Of a stretch of DNA of 47,258 bases, positions 39,393-46,962 are shown piece by piece. A program made the translations under genes and the position numbers. How positions within the stretch are numbered: the first letter of the stretch is position 1; each line of letters begins with the position of its first letter. The stretch spans positions 1 to 47,258 of the forward strand of contig CAJTPV010000025.1 in NCBI GenBank assembly GCA_910578505.1, read 5' to 3'. Source of the DNA: an uncultured Oscillospiraceae bacterium (GTDB lineage: Bacteria; Bacillota; Clostridia; Oscillospirales; Oscillospiraceae). Under the pieces are notes generated by a model that saw only the letters and a list, made by a program, of their open reading frames with translations, did not search any database and was not told where the DNA came from.

Positions 39393-39944
39393 ATGGGAAA
39401 AAGCATTGTTATTTTGAACGGAAGCCCCCGAAAGAAGGGAAATACAAGCACATTGGTAAAGGCTTTTCGAGAGGGGGCGGAGAGCGCCGGACACTCTGTA
39501 ACCGAGTTTATTCTGCATGATATGAACATCCACGGCTGTAAAGGCTGTTTTGGTGGACATAACAGCAGGGAATGTCCTTGTGTACAACAGGATGACATGA
39601 ATCAAATCTATCCGGCAGTAAAAGTCTGTGACGTGGTTGTGATGGCTACCCCGTTGTATTACTGGAACATGAGCGGCCAGCTTAGAACTGCTATCGACCG
39701 GTTGTTTGCATTAGAGGAAGGGGACGGCAATCTCCTCAGAGGTCACGGCAGGGCATCCGCCCTGCTGATGGCTGCGGAGGGAAACGGATTTGATGATGTT
39801 GCTCTCTACTACGACCATTTGATGGAGCATTTACAATGGAAAAATCTTGGCAAGGTCCTGTGCGGAGGCGTAATGAACGTAGGAGATATAGCAGACAGGC
39901 CAGAAATTTCAGAAGCCTGTGAGTTGGGCAAATCTATTAAATAA
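39393..39944 (+). CDS. Flavodoxin-fold NAD(P)H-dependent oxidoreductase
   Basis: A 183-residue protein of the NADPH-dependent FMN reductase / flavodoxin-like family. It has the FMN phosphate loop GSPRKKGNTS (residues 9-18), two cysteines in GCKGCFGGHNSRECPC that recall iron-sulfur flavoproteins, and the ATPLYYWNMSGQLRTAIDRL block. It probably reduces a quinone, azo or nitro compound or an electron carrier; the substrate is open. It lies in visibly AT-richer DNA than the surroundings, next to an XRE regulator gene, and may be cassette cargo. It ends a little early compared with relatives. Confidence 0.82.
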   Translation: MGKSIVILNGSPRKKGNTSTLVKAFREGAESAGHSVTEFILHDMNIHGCKGCFGGHNSRECPCVQQDDMNQIYPAVKVCDVVVMATPLYYWNMSGQLRTAIDRLFALEEGDGNLLRGHGRASALLMAAEGNGFDDVALYYDHLMEHLQWKNLGKVLCGGVMNVGDIADRPEISEACELGKSIK

Positions 39945-39953
39945 ATGTATTGC

Positions 39954-39994
39954 AAAGCGGTAACTTTGAGCAATCAAAGCTGCCGCTTTCTTGC
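39954..39994 (+). terminator. Terminator after the flavodoxin-family gene
   Basis: AAAGCGG (39954-39960) pairs with CCGCTTT (39983-39989), with an inner CTTTG/CAAAG stem (39964-39979), followed by CTTGCG. Moderate strength. Confidence 0.55.
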
Positions 39995-40033
39995 GTTTGT
40001 ATGTGGTTCATAATTGGGAAACCTATAATTATT

Positions 40034-40083
40034 TTTTCTGCTCAAAAATTAATAAGCGGTAAATAGAAAATATGAGCAGAAAA
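40034..40083. promoter_or_regulatory. Inverted repeat upstream of the XRE regulator
   Basis: TTTTCTGCTCA (40034-40044) and TGAGCAGAAAA (40073-40083) are perfect inverted copies 28 bases apart, directly upstream of the regulator gene. This is a likely operator for the XRE protein itself. A TAAAAT box at about 40087-40092 could be the -10 element. Confidence 0.55.
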
Positions 40084-40125
40084 TGCTAAAATATAAAGGC
40101 AAAATGAAGTGAAGGAGAGTATACA

Positions 40126-41187
40126 ATGAAAATAAATGAAATTATCCGGAAACAGCGTTTGACAAAAGGGCTGACACAAGAACAGGTCGCAAATTACCTC
40201 GGCGTATCTGCACCAGCTGTAAATAAATGGGAGAAAGGAACCTCGTACCCCGATATAACCCTGTTACCACCCCTTGCCCGGCTTCTTGGTACGGATTTGA
40301 ATACCCTCTTGTCCTTTCAAGATGATTTGTCAGAAACAGAAGTAGCGTTGTTTATGAATAAAGTATCAGAAACGATAGATAGGCAGGGTTTTGAAGCAGG
40401 GTATTCCCTTGCAGCTGAAAAACTAAAAGAATACCCCACTTGTGATTTGCTGGTGAGCAATTTAGCCATGCTGTTAGAGGGTGCGCTAATGCTCAATGCT
40501 GACAAAATCAAATCGGATGAACCATATCAGGAAAAAATTGAGGCATTATACCGCCATGCGGCACAAAGTGAGCATGGGGAAATTAGAGAGCAGGCACAGG
40601 CGTGTTTAATTTCCAGACTGATGGAAAAACGGGAATATGACCAGGCCCAAGAAATGCTGAATGCGATTTCAAGGAAACACCCAGTGGACAGAGAGCAGAT
40701 ACAAGCAAACATATACATCGCACAAGGGGAAATGGAGCAAGCGGCAAGATTAATCGAAGAAAAACTCTTATTTGCCACAAATGAAATTCATGCGGCGTTA
40801 ATAACCTTGCTGGAAATCGCACTGAAAGAAAACCGGATGGAGGATGCAGAGTATATTGCTGATGTTAATAAGCAAGCCGCACAATTACTCGATTTATGGG
40901 AATATAATTCCTACGTTGCACATTTTCAGCTTTATAGTGCTATGAAAAATAAGGACAAGATGCTGAAAATTCTTCAGCCCATGTTAAAGTCATTGGCAAA
41001 AAAGTGGGAAATCAGCAAGTCTCCGCTATATCGGCACATCCAAACTAAAGAAGTTGATCAAGCCTTTGGCTCCAATCTGCAAAAGGTAATCCTGCAATCT
41101 ATGGACACCGATGAAGTTACCGCATTTTTGAAAGATGAACCAGAATTTCAAGAATTGATAAAGAAAATGGACATTGAGCAATCTTGA
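40126..41187 (+). CDS. XRE-family regulator with TPR-like C-terminal domain
   Basis: A 353-residue protein. The N-terminal helix-turn-helix (residues 1-60) reads IRKQRLTKGLTQEQVANYLGVSAPAVNKWEKG. The remaining about 290 residues are helical with TPR-like repeats (for example EYDQAQEMLNAISRKHP, GEMEQAARLIEEKL). This plan is seen in regulators that sense peptides or partner proteins through the TPR part. Codon use is visibly AT-rich compared with neighbours, marking it as acquired. The stop codon abuts the truncated 5' end of the PrgI-like gene. Confidence 0.88.
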   Translation: MKINEIIRKQRLTKGLTQEQVANYLGVSAPAVNKWEKGTSYPDITLLPPLARLLGTDLNTLLSFQDDLSETEVALFMNKVSETIDRQGFEAGYSLAAEKLKEYPTCDLLVSNLAMLLEGALMLNADKIKSDEPYQEKIEALYRHAAQSEHGEIREQAQACLISRLMEKREYDQAQEMLNAISRKHPVDREQIQANIYIAQGEMEQAARLIEEKLLFATNEIHAALITLLEIALKENRMEDAEYIADVNKQAAQLLDLWEYNSYVAHFQLYSAMKNKDKMLKILQPMLKSLAKKWEISKSPLYRHIQTKEVDQAFGSNLQKVILQSMDTDEVTAFLKDEPEFQELIKKMDIEQS

Positions 41188-41469
41188 TTTTGTAGGGTTG
41201 CATTTCCCCGCCTTTTGCCTGACAATCTGAAGGCGAAAGCAACGCTGTGGCTGTGGGAACTGCGGGACGTGGCGGTAATCTGCCTGGGCCTGCTGTTCTC
41301 GGCCCTCATCATCGCGCAGTGGGGATTTGTCCCGCCGCTGGTCGCTACATTTTTGTATGCGTTCCTCAGCATCCACATGGATGACGCCAGTATTCTTGAC
41401 TTCCTGCGCTATGCAGTCTGCTTTTTGTTTTTCAGGCAGTATTATGAATGGAGGGAACCCAATGACTAG
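41188..41469 (+). pseudogene. PrgI/TcpE-like ICE membrane protein, 5' truncated
   Basis: The frame is open directly after the XRE stop codon and reads VAFPRLLPDNLKAKATLWLWEL, then two membrane helices (VAVICLGLLFSALIIAQWG and VATFLYAFLSIH) and the ending LFFRQYYEWREPND. In conjugative elements such a small protein stands just before the VirB4 gene. The conserved part has no start codon of its own except a TTG at 41215, and homologous residues precede it, so the N-terminus seems to have been cut when the XRE cassette arrived. It overlaps the next gene by eight bases. Confidence 0.65.
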
Positions 41470-42046
41470 AAAAGAGAAAAAAGCGCGGAAAAAGCTGCAC
41501 TCTACCCGGCAGCTCATGGGCATTGACCAGTTCACCGAATACGGCTTGAAAGCCGGGAAAAGTGAGCTGGTCTTTTTCCTGATCCAGCCGGACAACCTGT
41601 CCGTCTTGTCGGAAGAAGGTATTCGGGGCCGGGTGCGGGCGCTGACGGAACTGCTCCACAGCACGGAGTCGGTGCGGATGCTGGCGGTGGATTCTCGCGA
41701 GTCCTTCCAGCGCAATAAGGACTGGTATAACCAGCGCAGCGCACATGAGGAGCTGCCAGCAATCCGGGAACTGCTCCGCCAGGATGCCGCGCACCTGGAC
41801 GACATCCAGGCCACCACCGCCTCAGCGCGGGAGTTTGCCCTGGTGTTTGAGATGGACCGGCAGAGAGAAGAAAATGTCCGCAGTCAGGTTTCACGCCTGG
41901 AAAAGAGCATCCGGGACCGGGGGTTTCACGTCCGCCGCGCCGGGGAGCAGGACCTGATGCGGCTGCTGGCCGTTTATTACGCCAACGATGTGACCACGGA
42001 ATTCTTTGACCGTTTTGATGGAGAAAGTTGTGTGACAAATGGGTAA
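41462..42046 (+). CDS. ICE transfer-module protein upstream of VirB4
   Basis: A 194-residue soluble protein starting MTRKEKKARKKLHSTRQLMGIDQ. The segments ELVFFLIQPDNLSVLSEEGI and LLAVYYANDVTTEFFDRFDGE are typical of a conserved protein encoded between the PrgI-like and VirB4/TraE genes of Clostridial conjugative elements. Its function is unknown; location implies a role in the mating channel. It looks full length. Its start overlaps the preceding frame and its end overlaps the VirB4 start by eight bases, a coupled array. Confidence 0.7.
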   Translation: MTRKEKKARKKLHSTRQLMGIDQFTEYGLKAGKSELVFFLIQPDNLSVLSEEGIRGRVRALTELLHSTESVRMLAVDSRESFQRNKDWYNQRSAHEELPAIRELLRQDAAHLDDIQATTASAREFALVFEMDRQREENVRSQVSRLEKSIRDRGFHVRRAGEQDLMRLLAVYYANDVTTEFFDRFDGESCVTNG

Positions 42047-43380
42047 AAAAGCGAAAAAGAGTAAATTGCAGGAATATCAGCCCCTGAGCTTTCTGGACCA
42101 GATCGCGCCGGCGGCGGTGAAGTTCAATACGGACCATTTCATCCTGGGCAGCGCCTACCACAGCACACTGGCCCTGCGGGGGTATCCCACCGGCACGGAG
42201 GAACTGGCGCTCCTCAGCCGTCTGGGGGAGCACAGCGGCGTGACGCTGCACATCTATGCCCGGCTGGTCACGGCGGCGGAGGAGGAGAAGATCATCCACA
42301 ACGCCACCAACAAAAACCGTCTGGACCGCAGCAACACCAACGACATGAAGCAGACGGTTACGGCGGAGGTCAACCTGCAGGACGTGGCCAACCTGATCGC
42401 CTCCATGCACCGCAATCAGGAGCCGCTGCTCCGCTGCGCGGTGTTCATCGAGCTGACCGCCAGGGATTCCGAGGGGCTGGGACATAGATGGCGATGACGC
42501 GGATGACAGCCCCGGCACCCCCGCCGCTTTCCGGGAACGCTCCCGCCTCAGCCAGCACATCTCGTTCCTGAAGGATTTCTTCCACTCCTACAAAGATTTT
42601 ACCGACCGGCATGTGGATACGATAGAGATCATGCTGGAGCGGCTGTATGAAAAGTGGGGCTTCACCGACCAAACCAATTTTTCCGCCATGCGTCCCGCAG
42701 ATTTTCCCATCCTCTCGGACCTCTACGCCGTAATCGAGGACGCCTACCAGAACTACGACAAAGAGCAGAATCCCCTCTATCCAAAAGAACTGCTGCAGGA
42801 GGTACTGCTGGGCCTCCATTCCATGTGCAAGGGCGCAGAGAGCAAATTCTTCAACGGCTGCACCAACATTACCTCCAGCCGGTTTCTGGTCTTCGGCGTC
42901 AAAGGCGTCCTCCAGGCCAGCGGCAGCGTGAAAAACGCCCTGCTGTTCAACGTCCTCTCCTACCTCAGCGACAAGCTGCTGACCATCGGCAACACGGTGG
43001 CGGTACTGGATGAGCTCTATTTGTTCCTGTCCAACCCCACCACCATTGAGTACATCCGTAACTTTATGAAGCGGGTCCGGAAAAAGGACTCCGCCCTCCT
43101 ACTGGCGAGTCAGAATCTGGAGGACTTCACCATGCCAGGGGTAGCGGAGCTGACCAAGCCCTTGTTTTCCATTCCCACCCATCAATTTCTGTTCAACGCC
43201 GGGTCCATCGACCGGCGCTTTTTTATGGACAATTTGCAGCTGGAGGAATCGGAGTATGAGCATATCCGTTTTCCGCTGAAGGGCTTATGCCTGTATAAGT
43301 GCGGCAATGAGCGGTATCTGCTGGAGGTTCACGCGCCCGACTACAAAAGAAAGCTGTTTGGAGAGGCAGGTGGGCGGTGA
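42039..43380 (+). pseudogene. VirB4/TraE conjugation ATPase with internal deletion and frameshift
   Basis: VirB4 ATPases power DNA transfer through type IV channels and are usually about 800 residues. Here 42039-42497 encodes an N-terminal part (YQPLSFLDQIAPAAVKF to FIELTARDSEGL) that runs into a stop. A second frame from about 42481 encodes the C-terminal part (DIDGDDADDSPGTPAAFRERSRL to YKRKLFGEAGGR). The segment between, with the Walker A loop, is missing, while the Walker B region (VAVLDELYLF, near 42994-43026) remains. The two parts are in different frames. The protein cannot work as an ATPase. Confidence 0.85.
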
Positions 43381-43701
43381 TGAGCAGCACAATTTACGCC
43401 GCCTATGGCAGCAATCTGGACCTGTCGCAAATGTACATTCGCTGTCCCGGCGCGGAGATTTACGGCAGAGCGGAGCTGAAAGATCACGATGGATATTGAG
43501 ATATACAACCGGGTGGTATCTGCCCTGTTTTATGTCATGGTGCCGGGCCATGCGCCGGGCTATCCGTCCTGGATGTATTTCGACAGTCTGATCGCCAATT
43601 ATCACGAGTGCGGGTTTGATCCCGCCCTGCTGGGCAAGGCCATGGAGCGCAGCGGCGAGCTGATGCAGGAGGAGAAAGGAGCCATATATGGATATTATTG
43701 A
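43380..43701 (+). pseudogene. Gamma-glutamylcyclotransferase-like protein lacking its core
   Basis: The first frame (43380-43499) encodes STIYAAYGSNLDLSQMYIRC and EIYGRAELKDH, the N-terminal signature (YGSN) of the GGCT/AIG2 family. A second frame (to 43701) encodes VVSALFYVMVPGHAPGYPSW and the C-terminal helix, as in GGCT proteins carried by conjugative elements. The central 60-80 residues with the catalytic Glu are missing and the frame changes at about 43485-43500. The ATG overlaps the VirB4 stop (GTGATGA). Confidence 0.75.
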
Positions 43702-44482
43702 ACTGGGCGAGCGTGAAGCCCAGGAGGTTTTCCATGAGCTGAAATACCGGCTGGAGAGTACAGGCTACCTTCCGGATGAGTATTTTTTGATGGATTCCCA
43801 TTGGGAAAATGGCCGGACGATTCCCAAAGGTGCGAACATTTTCTGCACCACCGACTACGGCGCCAGCGAAGGGGTGTACCTGGACGTGTACCTCAAGTGG
43901 TACGAAGACCAGAAGCCTGTTACCAAGTCCTTTATCACTGGCAAAACGCTGGGGGAGAACGGAAACGACCTCGACAGGATGTTCCTGATCTCCTCCGCCA
44001 TCACGAAAGCCTTCCACGGCGACCATGCCACCCACACCCGGTTCCAGAAGATAGGCGGCGTGGAAGATGACACTGGCGGCTCCGTTGTGCATCTCAGCCA
44101 GCAGGAGCAGCGCACCATCATCAACGCCCTGGTAGAACAGCGGGAGCGGCAGGAGGAAGCCATGACCCAGACCGAGCAGCTCCTCCGCCGTATGACCGGC
44201 AGCATCACGGCCTACATCAACGAGGTGGGCATGAAGCCCCTGCGGATGTGCGACTACGACAAAGCGGTGCTGGCGATCCGGGACGGCGAGATGGCGGCGT
44301 TTACAGAGTGCGCTGCTAAAGTTCCGGAGCACGCGGACGCGCTGCTGGTCGAGGCAGCGGGCCGCCCCGGTCTCGTGGGCAGGAATATGACCGCTATGCT
44401 TCTGAACGGCAGGACGGATGTGGACTACTTGTCCTACTGTGCCGCCTGCAAGAAGGCCATTGACAGACGAGGATGGGAATGA
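43688..44482 (+). CDS. ICE accessory protein of unknown function, altered C-terminus
   Basis: A 264-residue frame beginning MDIIELGEREAQEVFHELKYR behind GGAGAAAGGAG. It has the segments DYGASEGVYLDVYLKWYE and FHGDHATHTRFQKIGG and a long helical stretch (LVEQRERQEEAMTQTEQLLR). I recognise it only as an ICE-carried protein. The last residues (after CAACKKAID) come from sequence that in another frame belongs to the M23 peptidase, so the natural end has been lost through a deletion near 44458. Confidence 0.65.
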   Translation: MDIIELGEREAQEVFHELKYRLESTGYLPDEYFLMDSHWENGRTIPKGANIFCTTDYGASEGVYLDVYLKWYEDQKPVTKSFITGKTLGENGNDLDRMFLISSAITKAFHGDHATHTRFQKIGGVEDDTGGSVVHLSQQEQRTIINALVEQRERQEEAMTQTEQLLRRMTGSITAYINEVGMKPLRMCDYDKAVLAIRDGEMAAFTECAAKVPEHADALLVEAAGRPGLVGRNMTAMLLNGRTDVDYLSYCAACKKAIDRRGWE

Positions 44483-44831
44483 ATACGAGGCGGAGGAGAG
44501 TTACACGGTGGCGGTCCCCATAGACGATCTGGCGGAGGTCTACCGGAATCTGGATACGCTGCTGGGCAGCGAGATTACAGCGGAGCAGAAGGATAACGTG
44601 GACAGCGTGTACAACCTGATCTGCTACGGCTCCACCGGCGGAGTTGGCGGCGGCGGGCTGGTCACGCTCTATGGCCACTGCTCTAAATTGTTGGCAACAG
44701 TCGGGCAGACTGTCCTGGCAGGCGATGTGATTGCGCTGTCCGGGTCCACTGGCCGGTCTACCGGGCCCCACCTCCACTTTGAGGTTCGCGTCAATGGGGA
44801 AAGAACTAATCCCAGACCTTATTTGCCATAG
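44463..44831 (+). pseudogene. M23 (lysostaphin-like) peptidase remnant lacking catalytic centre
   Basis: Conjugative elements encode a membrane-bound cell-wall hydrolase with an M23 domain to open the wall for the channel. This frame starts inside such a protein (DEDGNEYEAEESYTVAVPIDD), runs to VDSVYNLICYG, then jumps in frame to GGGLVTLYGHCSKLL and the ending GSTGRSTGPHLHFEVRVNGE. HLHF, the second half of the zinc site, is present; the first half (HxxxD region of the domain) is missing, as is the N-terminal membrane part. It cannot be an active peptidase. Confidence 0.78.
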
Positions 44832-44848
44832 AAAGAGAGGAGGATTTT

Positions 44849-45088
44849 ATGCGCAAGGTAACGATCAGCATCCAAGTGGACGCTGAAAAGCTGCGGGCAA
44901 TCCAGTTCTACGTGGGGAAGAAGGATTCCACACTGGAATCGGAGCTGGAGGACTGCATTACAAAAATCTACGAGAAATATGTCCCCGCCCAGACACGGGA
45001 GTACATCGAGTGCATCTCCGCGCCGGAGCGTCCGCCTAGATCTAGCCGGTCTGTGCAGAGGACAGAGGAGGCGGACGGTGAACGATAG
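44849..45088 (+). CDS. DUF6103-type small ICE protein
   Basis: A 79-residue protein (MRKVTISIQVDAEKLRAIQFY, then SELEDCITKIYEKYVPAQTREYI) of the type annotated DUF6103 in Clostridial conjugative elements. It looks like an RHH-like strand followed by helices and could bind DNA, but no function is established. The gene appears intact, behind GAGAGGAGG. The next gene start (GTG 45078) overlaps its end. Confidence 0.7.
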   Translation: MRKVTISIQVDAEKLRAIQFYVGKKDSTLESELEDCITKIYEKYVPAQTREYIECISAPERPPRSSRSVQRTEEADGER

Positions 45089-45143
45089 AGAGATAGCCCT
45101 CTGGGTGGATGAGCGGTGGTATCAGGCGCTGAGCAAAATCATG
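45078..45143 (+). pseudogene. 5' fragment of an ICE gene
   Basis: The GTG at 45078 opens a frame encoding MNDREIALWVDERWYQALSKIM (22 residues), a conserved start of a protein that follows DUF6103 in related elements. After residue 22 the frame continues into unrelated GC-rich sequence without family resemblance, so the rest of the gene is deleted. Confidence 0.5.
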
Positions 45144-45567
45144 GGCCGGAAATGGCGATGTAACGGGGCAGCGGGCTGTCCGAGAGGCCCTCCCAGCCCA
45201 TTCCCCGCTGTTTGCCCCTGTGAGGCCCTGTGTATGGGTTTTCCAGACCGGGTGGCATCTGTATCCCTCCCAGCCACGAAAACCGCCGTGTCGCGGCCTG
45301 TGGGCCTGTTGTGTGGAGAGGGCTGCGGGACAATGGGACCGTTGGGACACAGGGGTTGCGGGGGACGAAAACGGTGCAGGATAAAGGAGTGGCGCCTGGC
45401 GGCGCCACTCCGGTCCACACCAGCCCGCAACGCGGACTGGGATAACGAAAACAGGAAAGATTACGCATTTTTTGAGCCGGTTTCAGAGGGCGGCAGTGGC
45501 TCCACCTTTTCAGGGATGGCTCCTCTTTCGGCTCCTGAGCTGGCGAAAACTCCTGTGCCAGAGCCAG
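45144..45567. other. Palindrome-rich stretch before the relaxase gene, possible oriT region
   Basis: No gene is seen in these 424 bases. GGGGCAGCGGG (45165-45175) faces CCCGC...TGCCCC (45204-45218), an imperfect hairpin. GGAGTGGCGCC (45386-45396) and GGCGCCACTCC (45401-45411) form a perfect 11-pair hairpin. A transfer origin commonly lies beside the relaxase gene and contains such inverted repeats, so this is the best candidate site, though no nick sequence is identified. Confidence 0.35.
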
Positions 45568-46368
45568 ATGCGGATTATTTTCAAGTGCCCGCATATCAAA
45601 GGCGGCACGGGGAAAGCCTCTGCCCATCTGGAAAACTATGTCTCCTATGTAGCGACGCGGGAAGGCGCACAAAAAGTACCTGAGAACAAAAACAATCTTC
45701 CCGCCACGAAAAAGCAGCGGCAGATGATTGAGCAGCTGATCCGGGACTTTCCGCTGAGCAAGGGGTTGTTTGAATACGATGATTTCCAGTCCGCGCCCAC
45801 GCAGGGGAATGCCTCCGAGTTTATCGCGCGGGCGCTGGAGGATAACCTGGATCAGGTCGCAAAAAAAGAAAACTATCTGGAATATATTGCCCAGCGCCCC
45901 CGTGCGCAAAAGGTTGGGGTACACGGACTGTTCTCAAGCAGCGACGAGCCGGTTATTCTGTCCAGAGTCGCGGACACGGTGGCACATCATCCCGGCACCG
46001 TATGGCTGCCCATTATTTCCTTGCGCCGGGAGGATGCCGCACGGTTGGGGTACGATAATGCGGAGCAGTGGAAGACATTGCTCACGTCCTATACCGCGGA
46101 TATGGCGAGAGCAATGAAGATACCTGTGGAGGACTTTCGCTGGTATGCCGCTGTTCACGATGTCATCAGGGAAGAAGCGCGCCGGGAATTTCTGCTCCAG
46201 TCCGTTACCCGGCTGCTGCATCATATGAGCCGTATCTTTCAGGAACAGGCCCCGGCACCGGGGAAGGGAATACGCTTCACGGACAAAAAACTGCGGCAGA
46301 AAATCCGTGAAAAGAAAATGGCTCAAGGCCATAAAGCGGATGACCATGAGCCGGAGATGACGCTGTGA
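45568..46368 (+). pseudogene. MobL-type relaxase with in-frame loss of the catalytic HxH region
   Basis: A 266-residue frame. It begins MRIIFKCPHIKGGTGKASAH and carries LENYVSYVATREGAQK, HGLFSSSDEPVILSRVADTV and WLPIISLRREDAARLGYD, as in MobP-type relaxases of Clostridial ICEs. After RWYAAVHD (about residue 197) the expected HHPHxH metal-binding motif and the long central part are gone. The frame passes directly to the C-terminal part (LLHHMSRIFQE, RFTDKKLRQKIREKK). Relaxases nick the transfer origin; this one lacks the histidines needed. Start set at ATG 45568; the longer frame to 45472 is not conserved. Confidence 0.82.
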
Positions 46369-46373
46369 TATTT

Positions 46374-46637
46374 TTATAGGTCAATGCGGTTTGGCACTGT
46401 GTCCCGCAGCTCGGCTTGCTTGGCATAGTTCCAATCTTCAGGCGAACCAATACAGCAGCCGCCCATCTTCCGCAGTTGACGAAAACGGTGGCGGGTGTAG
46501 TGGACATCCACGTATTCCCCCTGCACATCCAGAAACAATTTCTCGATGAGCCCGATGGGACATCTGGCCGTTACCTGCTTGATGTATACATCCTGCTCAG
46601 CCTCGGTCAGCGTCCCATTCAATACAACAATCTGCAT
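46374..46637 (-). CDS. Small protein with NrdD-like C-terminal segment
   Basis: An 87-residue protein (MQIVVLNGTLTEAEQDVYIK at the start). The last third, RQLRKMGGCCIGSPEDWNYA then KQAELRDT, recalls the GYLxxxxxWNxxKxxExxDR segment of anaerobic ribonucleotide reductases, and such small proteins are sometimes annotated that way, but it is far too short to be the enzyme. Behind GGGAGAG. It follows the flavin-reductase fragment on the minus strand by 15 bases. Function unknown. Confidence 0.5.
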   Translation of the reverse strand: MQIVVLNGTLTEAEQDVYIKQVTARCPIGLIEKLFLDVQGEYVDVHYTRHRFRQLRKMGGCCIGSPEDWNYAKQAELRDTVPNRIDL

Positions 46638-46652
46638 AAATACTCTCCCTGC

Positions 46653-46910
46653 CTATTGAATGATGTACGCCTTTACGATCTGCCCATAGTAGGCGATATG
46701 GTAATCCCGGTTCGCCATTGGGTTGGAACTGTCCACATGCTCCGGGTACATGCTTGCCCGGATAGATTCCGGAATGGCCTCCCTATCTTGCAATTGTTTG
46801 TACAGCACTTTGCATTCCAGGGTTAACGGCAGCTCCCGGATACCAGGAGCCTTCACAAGATCGGACTCAATCAGTGTAAGGTTCAAATCTTTTATTTTAT
46901 AATTCCCCAT
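46653..46910 (-). pseudogene. Flavin reductase-like protein, C-terminal fragment
   Basis: The minus-strand frame ends with VKAPGIRELPLTLECKVLYK, EAIPESIRASMYPEHVDSSN and DYHIAYYGQIVKAYII, the C-terminal half of FMN-binding split-barrel flavin reductases (flavoredoxin type). Upstream of about 46910 the similarity stops, and the sequence there belongs to the IS element, so the 5' half is missing. The frame stays open to 46982, but those residues are not conserved. Confidence 0.65.
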
Positions 46911-46962
46911 TTGCACAGTGTCCATAACGGTAGTAGAATAAGGCATCTCCACGAACGAGGTG

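Noticed and set aside
45472..45567. N-terminal extension of the relaxase
   Set aside because: The 32 extra residues are not like relaxases; the family's opening begins at ATG 45568.
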